Notes under the pieces: generated by a model
Seen by the model: only the letters and a program-made list of their open reading frames with translations
The model's database searches: none
Told to the model about the DNA's origin: nothing
Shown here: positions 44,701-50,000 of the stretch, piece by piece
How the letters are laid out: each line of letters opens with the position of its first letter
How positions within the stretch are numbered: position 1 is the first letter of the stretch
Program-made: the position numbers and the translations under genes
DNA from: Glandiceps talaboti
Lineage: Eukaryota; Hemichordata; Enteropneusta; Spengelidae
Assembly: GCF_964340395.1 (NCBI RefSeq)
Contig: NC_135567.1
Coordinates: 18,820,306-18,870,305 of the forward strand
Length of the DNA: 50,000 bases
Direction: 5' to 3'

Positions 44701-46987
44701 GACGTAAGTTTACAGTGTAGTCATGCAACACAGATATGTAAGTTTACAGTGTAGTCATGTAACACAGAGATGTAAGTTTACAATGTAGTCATGTAACACA
44801 GAGATGTAAGTTTACAGTGTAGTCATGCAACACAGAGATGTAAGTTTACAGTGTAGTCATGCAACACAGAGATGTAAGTTTACAGTGTAGTCATGTAACA
44901 CAGAGATGTAAGTTTACAGTGTAGTCATGCAACACAGAGATGTAAGTTTACAGTGTAGTCATGTAACACAGAGATGTAAGTTTACAGTGTAGTCATACAA
45001 CACAGAGATGTAAGTTTACAGTGTAGTCATGCAGCACAGAGATGTAAGTTTACAATGTAGTCATGCAACACAGAGATGTAAGTTTACAGTGTAGTCATGC
45101 AACACATAGATGTAAGTTTACAGTGTAGTCATGCAACACAGAGATGTAAGTTTACAGTGTAGTCATGCAGCACAGAGATGTAAGTTTACAATGTAGTCAT
45201 GTAACACAGAGATGTAAGTTTACAGTGTAGTCATGCAACACATGGACGTAAGTTTACAGTGTAGTCATGTAACACAGAGATGTAAGTTTACAGTGTAGTC
45301 ATGTAACACAGAGATGTAAGTTTACAGTGTAGTCATGCAACACATGGACGTAAGTTTACAGTGTAGTCATGTAACACAGAGATGTAAGTTTACAGTGTAG
45401 TCATACAACACAGAGATGTAAGTTTACAGTGTAGTCATGTAACACAGAGATGTAAGTTTACAGTGTAGTCATGCAACACAGAGATGTAAGTTTACAGTGT
45501 AGTCATGCAACACAGAGATGTAAGTTTACAGTGTAGTCATGCAACACAGAGATGTAAGTTTACAATGTAGTCATGCAACACAGGGATGTAAGTTTACAGT
45601 GTAGTCATGTAACACAGAGATGTAAGTTTACAGTGTAGTCATGCAACACAGGGATGTAAGTTTACAGTGTAGTCATGCAACACAGGGATGTAAGTTTACA
45701 GTGTAGTCATGTAACACAGAGATGTAAGTTTACAATGTAGTCATGCAACACAGGGACGTAAGTTTACAATGTAGTCATGTAACACAGAGATGTAAGTTTA
45801 CAGTGTAGTCATGCAACACAGGGACGTAAGTTTACAGTGTAGTCATGTAACACAGAGATGTAAGTTTACAATGTAGTCATGCAACACAGAGGGCGCACTC
45901 ATGCAACCCCAGGTCACATATGTCACTGCATATTCTTGTTTGGTGCTAACTGACTACATACATTTAATATACAGTATTTTGTGAGTAATATATCGTATAC
46001 TGGGATGACATGTCAACTAAGGATATAGGAATTGTAATATTATTTAAAATATAAGTTAATTAGAGTTGTTTATTCACACGTGTTGTGTGACATAAGTTTA
46101 CAGAAATCCAGTGTTGCAATATGAATCCGAGGCTAATAACTTGAACCATATAACTAATGTTAAAAGTAGCATGTGATAAAATTGGGAAAAGTAGGCATTA
46201 CTACGTACAAGGGGGATGTAAGGATCTGTTGAACAATGGATACATAATGGTTGAAACAAAAGAACAATGGACTTGACACAAAAGAGCAATAGATATATAG
46301 GGGTTGAAACAAAAGAACAATAGATATATAGGGGTTGAAAGAAAGGATAATAGATATATAGGTGTTGAAACAAAAGAACAATAAATATATAGGTGTTGAA
46401 ACAAAAGAACAATAGATATATAGTGCTTGAAACAAAAGAACAATAGATATATAGTGGTTGAAAGAAAGAACAATATATATATGGTCAGGTGTGAACAAAT
46501 CATTTTGTCAACTGGTGGTCCCCGGACCAGTGCCTTAAAAAATCCAGTGGTCCTGCTGAAAGAATTAGTGGTCCAAGGTCCCGCTAATGTGAAACATTAA
46601 ATCTTGCCTATAAATCTGTATATTCAGACGACTTTTTAACATAGTTATTAACAGTAAGGTACTGGTCCCACGGACTAGACAAGGTAAAATTTGTGTGGTC
46701 CACTCAGAAAAATCGCTAGTCCCTGACCCAGGACTAGTGGATTTGTTCACCCCTGATGGTGCTTGAAACAAAGAATTTTTAAACACAAATTCCTTTAAAA
46801 TGGATATATGGATGAGGATTGGGGTATTTTGGATTGTTATTTATAAAACAATTTTATGATGTCCTGCTACTTGAAAAAATCAATGGCTGATGGCTGACTA
46901 GCTGGCTGCCTAGCTTGATTGATTGATTGATGGACTGACTGACTGGCTGATTGATTGATTGATTGATTGATTTATTGTTTGACTGAC

Positions 46988-47020
<33 letters not shown>

Positions 47021-47535
47021 CTGACTGACTGACTGACTGACTGACTGACTGACTGACTGACTGACTGATTGATTGATTGATTGATTGACTGACATTGATT
47101 GATTGATTGATTGATTGATTAATTGACTGACTGACTGACTGACTGACTGACTGACTGATTGATTGATTGATTGATTGATTGACTGACTGACTGATTGATT
47201 GATTGACTGACATTGATTGATTGATTGATTGATTGACTGACTGACTGACTGACTGACTGACTGACTGACTGACTGATTGATTGTTTGATCAAATAGCAAA
47301 CAATCAGGTACTCTAAGACTAATTATGTGCTGTTATTCACTCCTACAGACCAACAGAACTTGATGCCCTAGTCTTTGGTCATGTTTATACACTACTCACA
47401 ACGCAACTCAAAAATAAGAGATTTGCTGAAATCATTGAGAAATACAACAATCTGATCACATTCTGCCAACGAATTGACAAAGATTATTTTGAAGAAAAAG
47501 TCAAGTTAGGTGGTGGTGGTGGTGGTGGAGACTAA
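31006..47535 (+). CDS. MTX2: Metaxin-2, mitochondrial outer-membrane import component
   Basis: Eight coding exons (31006-31048, 31893-31940, 34916-35035, 35836-35912, 36818-36910, 37411-37575, 38661-38737, 47349-47535) sum to 810 nt, or 269 aa (human 263). Metaxin-2 pairs with metaxin-1 on the cytosolic face of the outer membrane, in the SAM/MICOS import and cristae-contact machinery. It has a GST-like fold. Human-like segments are [60 protein letters not shown] and [20 protein letters not shown]. All introns are GT-AG and frame is kept throughout. The C-terminus ends in seven Gly encoded by a GGT repeat. Introns total 15.7 kb, mostly minisatellite. Confidence 0.96.
31235..31735. repeat. About 38-bp minisatellite, MTX2 intron 1
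   Basis: About 13 units of gagaggtgatagacagacag and acccgttgttcagacata. No exon sequence in the unit. Confidence 0.95.
31893..31940 (+). CDS. MTX2: MTX2 exon 2
   Basis: A 48-nt exon, acceptor tttacag|GACAA and donor GAAG|GTAGGT. Encodes [16 protein letters not shown], matching the ATLYQ segment of metaxin-2. Confidence 0.92.
31950..32360. repeat. 30-bp minisatellite, MTX2 intron 2 start
   Basis: About 13 units of aaacaaattagtttacccac and aatgcaaagt, beginning 10 nt after the exon 2 donor. A longer sub-block is duplicated inside the array (compare 32070-32120 with 32265-32310). Confidence 0.95.
32365..34370. repeat. About 63-bp minisatellite, MTX2 intron 2
   Basis: About 31 units built on actaaaactattgttactac and agtggaaactgagctatcat, with ctaactaac. 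Variants (cag/gag, gatagac/gttagcc, an inserted catgg) alternate in blocks. Confidence 0.96.
34396..34440 (+). pseudogene. Decayed copy of the MTX2 exon 3 start
   Basis: Reads gttttctggag|ttcaacagatatt, closely matching the true gttatctgtag|ttcaacagatatt of exon 3, about 512 bp upstream. It has an in-frame TAA soon after and lost coding similarity. It brackets the AT-rich minisatellite that separates it from the real exon. Confidence 0.85.
34441..34846. repeat. AT-rich minisatellite, MTX2 intron 2 end
   Basis: About 22 units of tattgtgtattgctaa, some with an extra taagtaa (15-bp and 22-bp unit forms). Confidence 0.95.
34916..35035 (+). CDS. MTX2: MTX2 exon 3
   Basis: Acceptor tctgtag|TTCAA, donor ATCTG|GTAAGT. 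Encodes [18 protein letters not shown] to NAEHMSPS, the N-terminal thioredoxin-like half. A decayed copy of its start lies at 34396-34440. Confidence 0.95.
35215..35560. repeat. 24-bp minisatellite, MTX2 intron 3
   Basis: About 14 units of gccacaggtctgtattttct with tgtat. As 24 is a multiple of three, long spurious frames appear on both strands. Confidence 0.93.
35620..35770. repeat. TCTG and TC microsatellite
   Basis: A (TCTG)n stretch followed by about 75 bp of pure TC dinucleotide, 65 bp upstream of MTX2 exon 4. Confidence 0.97.
35836..35912 (+). CDS. MTX2: MTX2 exon 4
   Basis: Acceptor cttacag|GCGGA, donor AAGG|GTAAGT. Encodes [16 protein letters not shown] to EFYALR. Confidence 0.95.
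35998..36640. repeat. TGTTACAAGTTAC-based minisatellite, MTX2 intron 4
   Basis: Irregular units of 17-30 bp built on gttacaagttactgtg. Many open frames cross it, all repeat artefacts. Confidence 0.93.
36665..36745 (+). pseudogene. Pseudo-copy of the MTX2 exon 5 start
   Basis: Reads gaccccag|ggaaaattgttatcagg then agtcagaaagct, matching exon 5 (actccag|ggaaagtcgttatcag, agccagaaagct) with substitutions. It includes the upstream TTTG tract and an intact AG. The copy stays in frame ([14 protein letters not shown]) about 134 bp upstream of the real exon. Confidence 0.88.
36818..36910 (+). CDS. MTX2: MTX2 exon 5
   Basis: A phase-0, 93-nt exon, acceptor actccag|GGAAA and donor CAGAG|GTAAGG. Encodes [19 protein letters not shown] to LHKAE. 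A pseudo-copy of its first half lies upstream at 36665-36745. Confidence 0.95.
36911..37410. other. MTX2 intron 5, nothing recognised
   Basis: Ordinary intron sequence with no repeat array or exon copy seen. Confidence 0.6.
37411..37575 (+). CDS. MTX2: MTX2 exon 6
   Basis: Phase-0, 165 nt. Encodes [14 protein letters not shown], then [16 protein letters not shown] and GWTTKTLEQ. The last 18 nt and the donor are repeated in the following 41-bp tandem array. Confidence 0.96.
37558..37870 (+). repeat. 41-bp minisatellite repeating the MTX2 exon 6 end and donor
   Basis: Seven copies of (a)gacacttgaacag|gtatgtgagatg after exon 6. The donor GT recurs first at 37576 and 37617 (41 bp apart). Use of a later donor would add 41 nt and shift the frame. 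Confidence 0.94.
37871..38660. other. MTX2 intron 6 remainder
   Basis: Ordinary intron with an ATTC/ATTG tetranucleotide tract at 38235-38325. Nothing else recognised. Confidence 0.7.
38661..38737 (+). CDS. MTX2: MTX2 exon 7
   Basis: Acceptor ataacag|GTTTA, donor GATAG|GTGAGT. Encodes [18 protein letters not shown] and QYFFFLD. It is followed by the 8.6-kb last intron. Confidence 0.95.
38762..45893. repeat. 7.1-kb satellite array of 34-bp units, MTX2 intron 7
   Basis: About 210 tandem units of tagtcatgcaacacagagat and gtaagtttacagtg (34 bp). Common variants are catg(t/c)aa, gagatg/gggacg/tgatct, and a 32-bp form lacking ga. Zonal structure is visible: a catgtaagttcacag form at 39385-39710, tgatctaag units at 43100-43670, and acaatgtag units at 42040-42900. 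A multi-variant block at 40323-40480 recurs at 41641-41800. The array begins 24 bp after the exon 7 donor. Confidence 0.98.
46255..46480. repeat. About 31-bp minisatellite
   Basis: Seven units of aacaatagatatataggggt with tgaaacaaaag, in MTX2 intron 7 beside the hAT-like MITE. Confidence 0.94.
46486..46755 (-). mobile_element. hAT-like MITE, copy A (270 bp)
   Basis: Terminal inverted repeats caggtgtgaacaaatc and gatttgttcacccctg, flanked by a 5-bp direct repeat ATGGT (46481-46485 and 46756-46760). The interior matches copy B in reverse orientation throughout. The CAGGG-type ends suggest a hAT family. No ORF. Confidence 0.88.
46915..47285. repeat. GATT/GACT tetranucleotide repeat
   Basis: Alternating blocks of (GATT)n and (GACT)n with repeated gactgacattgatt junctions, ending about 65 bp before MTX2 exon 8. 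Confidence 0.97.
47349..47535 (+). CDS. MTX2: MTX2 exon 8 and stop
   Basis: Acceptor cctacag|ACCAA. Encodes [18 protein letters not shown] to [12 protein letters not shown], then polyglycine and D-TAA. Candidate AATAAA signals lie at 47821-47826 and 47883-47888. Confidence 0.95.
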
Positions 47536-48140
47536 CAGAAATTTGTTTTGAAAGAATTTATTTTTATTTTTTTGTGTTATGGAGTGAAATGGATTTTGCT
47601 TGAATAGCTTGTTAAGGCCGAAGATAAAAAAGAATTGTTTCTGGTCATTGGGTACATCACTCAAATACCCTCTCGTCTTTTTTTCGTCCAGCCCATGCAG
47701 TCTGCAGATCTGGAGGAAACACAAAAATAACCCTCCCTACTTCAGTGAACACAACTGCAGAGTCAGTCATGAACAAGTAAATGACATCTACTCCACATAC
47801 ACACTTGCTCTAAAGTACTAAATAAAAAGAACAGTAACTGCCATAAATAGTAGATTGAGTGACAGGTTTGTTGAGAATAAAAAATAAATTGCGTCGTCAC
47901 ACCACTTTAGACAAGCTGTCCTGACCAGAAGCAATTCTTTCTTCTTTTTGGCCTAAGTTTGTATGAATTCCACTGTATTCAGTTCATTTCAAAGTGTATC
48001 AACAGTGTGGTTCCACTATGTCTATGGATCATAAGGTCAGGTGTTTGCTACGCTCGTGAAAGTACGGGCGCAGACTACACTACACTGCATATACCCCAAG
48101 TACACCACACTTGCAGTCATATGTCATGGGGGTTCTGTCA
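47536..48140. other. MTX2 3' UTR and flank
   Basis: Contains the two AATAAA motifs noted for MTX2. No further gene recognised. Confidence 0.5.
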
Positions 48141-48172
48141 TAGTATTAGAAGGTTTTACTACAAGGGTAGTA

Positions 48173-48420
48173 GACTGTCGAAAGTCATTCATGTCTTTTT
48201 GCTACGTTTTATCTAAAACTAAAGTCGTTGCCTCACTCCGATCTGGAGCAATACTATAACCACGTACTGATCAGCGAGTGACTTCGAGTCGACACTCACA
48301 GTTCATGCCTTCGGCAATCGCAGTTCCTATCAGTATGCATTATCCAGTGCTATGGAGCGAGGCGATGACTTTGATTTAGATGAAATGTAGCAAAAAAGGC
48401 ACGAACGACTGTCAACAGTC
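48173..48420. mobile_element. Foldback element with arms of about 75 bp
   Basis: The left arm (gactgtcg..tttttgctacgtttt..ctaaa..aaagtcgttgcctc) pairs with the right arm (gaggcgatgacttt..tttag..atgtagcaaaaa..acagtc). The loop is about 95 bp. A partial direct copy of its right flank (tacaagggtag, aaataagacaaa) recurs at 48728-48785. Confidence 0.75.
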
Positions 48421-49088
48421 TACAAGGGTAGATGAATTTAAGGAATGCTAAATAAGACAAACGATTTGCATATAACAGCTTCCGGAAAACTTTCGGAAAT
48501 TCTATTCCACTTTGGAAAGGTATCTTTTTTGATTGATAAAGGGTTGATAGATATGCTGCTTACTGTAGACATATCAAATCATGACATAAACTTGCATTTG
48601 ACACTTTCATTTTCAAAATTAACCCATGTAAAAAGTTGCCATTTGGCCAAATAATTGCCCATTTTTTTGGTATTTGCCAAAATATTGGCCAATATTTTGA
48701 GACTTACTAAATAGTATTAGTAGGTTTTGCTACAAGGGTAGGTGAATTGAAGAAATGTTAAATAAGACAAAAGATTTGCATATATTATATGACAATGCAA
48801 AATTAAAGATTTGTGTGAACATGAGGAGATAGAAGTATTGAATAAAAACTTTTGTTCCAAACATAAACTTGAAAATTGTACTTGAAATTTTTCGACTACA
48901 CACTTCAGTTTTTGTCAACAGATTGACCCACTATTCAGTGCACGTGACCTTATGGACGCATAAGCCAAATAAGGGGTCTTAGTTGCCTGGAAGTTTTTAT
49001 AGTTTCTGTATCTGTTTAAGTGACCTCAGCTGATGTAAACGGATTCCTTCACACCCCACTCAAAGTGCCTAGTTAATGTTCATGTGGA

Positions 49089-49381
49089 CAGGGGTGAACA
49101 AATCCACCGGTCCTGGGTCCGGGACTAGCAATTTTTTAGGGCGGACCACACAAATTTTACCTTGTCTGGTCCGTCGGACCAGTACCTTACTGTTGATAAC
49201 TATGTTAAAAAGTCGTCTGAATATACAGATTCATAGGTAAGATTTAATGTTTCACATTAGCGGGACCTTGGACCACTAATTCTTTCAGCAGGACCACTAG
49301 ATTTTTTAAGGCACTGGTCCGGGGACCACCATCACAAAACGATTTGTTCACCACCATCACAAAATGACTTGTTCACCCCTG
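49089..49381 (+). mobile_element. hAT-like MITE, copy B (293 bp)
   Basis: Ends caggggtgaacaaatcc and gacttgttcacccctg, with a 5-bp target duplication GTGGA on both sides (49084-49088, 49382-49386). A short internal duplication near the right end repeats accaccatcacaaaa. Inverted relative to copy A. Confidence 0.88.
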
Positions 49382-49386
49382 GTGGA

Positions 49387-50000
49387 GTTTGGAATATGCA
49401 AATTAGATAATTTCCATATTAACATTCTCTATCTCCCCCTGTCTAATGATAGAGGGGGCTGTGATTTGAATTAAGTATGGACTTACTCAGTAATACATCA
49501 AAATTGAAGATAATAAAAATAACTGCTTGATATTAAATTGAAAGTTAAGTTTCAATGATTAAAAACTGTGGACCTTGTTTTCTCTGAATGTATGATGTTA
49601 AAGCTGCAACTCTGCAACTATAATGTTTTTTTAAACAGTTTTTTAGATATAATAACTTACTTATATTACTATTGCTTATCATGAAGTATGTAAACTTTCT
49701 GATGCGTAATTATAGCAATGTTATATGGGTTCGAATGTTGTTTATTATTTTTTGGGTGTGCATATCCAGCGTTTATAGGAGATCATGAAAGCTGAGTGAC
49801 GTCAAGGAGGGCAAGCTTTCATGTGCTGAGAATAGGAGGCGGGCATTTGAGCAACATTTTTTGAGAACTAACTTTCATTGGGACTTGAAAAATCACAGAT
49901 ATAGAGCTAAATTTCTTGCATAAATCATGAAATTGCAAGACTACTAAGATTACGGAAGTCTTCCACTTTAAATCTGGTATTCGATATCATAACTTACTTA
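49387..50000. other. Window end, nothing recognised
   Basis: AT-rich sequence without coding, repeat or RNA signals that I could support. Confidence 0.5.

Noticed and set aside
38762-45893. Possible centromeric satellite
   Set aside because: It lies inside one intron of an intact MTX2 gene, so I treat it as an intronic minisatellite.
46098-46503. Hydrophobic Tyr/Phe-rich open frames
   Set aside because: They come from the 31-bp minisatellite and have no gene-like features.
46854-47299. Ser/Gln/Asn/Ile-rich repeat protein
   Set aside because: A translation of (GATT/GACT)n simple repeat in the last MTX2 intron.

Overview
This is animal genomic DNA. The coding regions are split by canonical GT-AG introns, there are no prokaryotic operons, and most non-coding sequence is minisatellite, microsatellite or small transposon. 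A cephalochordate (amphioxus-like) genome is my best guess. The clues are chordate-like mitochondrial and lysosomal genes with close human-type architecture, a lineage-specific gene of death-fold modules, and many minisatellites that start inside an exon edge. From memory, such repeats were called 'mirages' in amphioxus. I could not confirm the species; other invertebrate deuterostomes remain possible.

Layout. (1) 1-3523, minus strand: three internal exons of a CRYL1-like (lambda-crystallin / L-gulonate 3-dehydrogenase) gene. Its 3' end lies left of the window and its first exon was not found. The conserved catalytic His is Gln. (2) 6246-12286, minus: complete HIBADH (3-hydroxyisobutyrate dehydrogenase, 336 aa) in 8 exons, including a 17-nt (or 11-nt) microexon. 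(3) 13597-15548, plus: complete SLC48A1/HRG1 heme transporter, 146 aa, head-to-head with HIBADH. (4) 17272-about 29590, minus: an 8-coding-exon gene for a 1366-aa protein ordered DED, coiled coil, TRADD-N-like domain, degenerate GT-B (GT4-like) glycosyltransferase, TRADD-N-like domain, coiled coil, NHL beta-propeller. All seven coding introns are phase 1. (5) 31006-47535, plus: complete MTX2 (metaxin-2, 269 aa) in 8 exons, head-to-head with gene 4. Its introns carry very large satellite arrays, including one of about 7.1 kb with a 34-bp unit. (6) 46.2-50 kb: further repeats, foldback elements and a pair of inverted hAT-like MITEs.

How they relate. HIBADH (valine catabolism) and the CRYL1-like gene are tandem members of the NAD-dependent 3-hydroxyacid dehydrogenase group. 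MTX2 serves mitochondrial outer-membrane protein import and HRG1 exports heme from endolysosomes. There is no sign that these neighbours act in one pathway. The novel item is gene 4. Its plan resembles an apoptosome or NLR receptor (death-fold effector, central large domain, C-terminal propeller), but a pseudo-glycosyltransferase sits where an NTPase would be expected. A second notable theme is repeated duplication of exon edges, splice sites included, in HIBADH, CRYL1 and MTX2 but not in gene 4.
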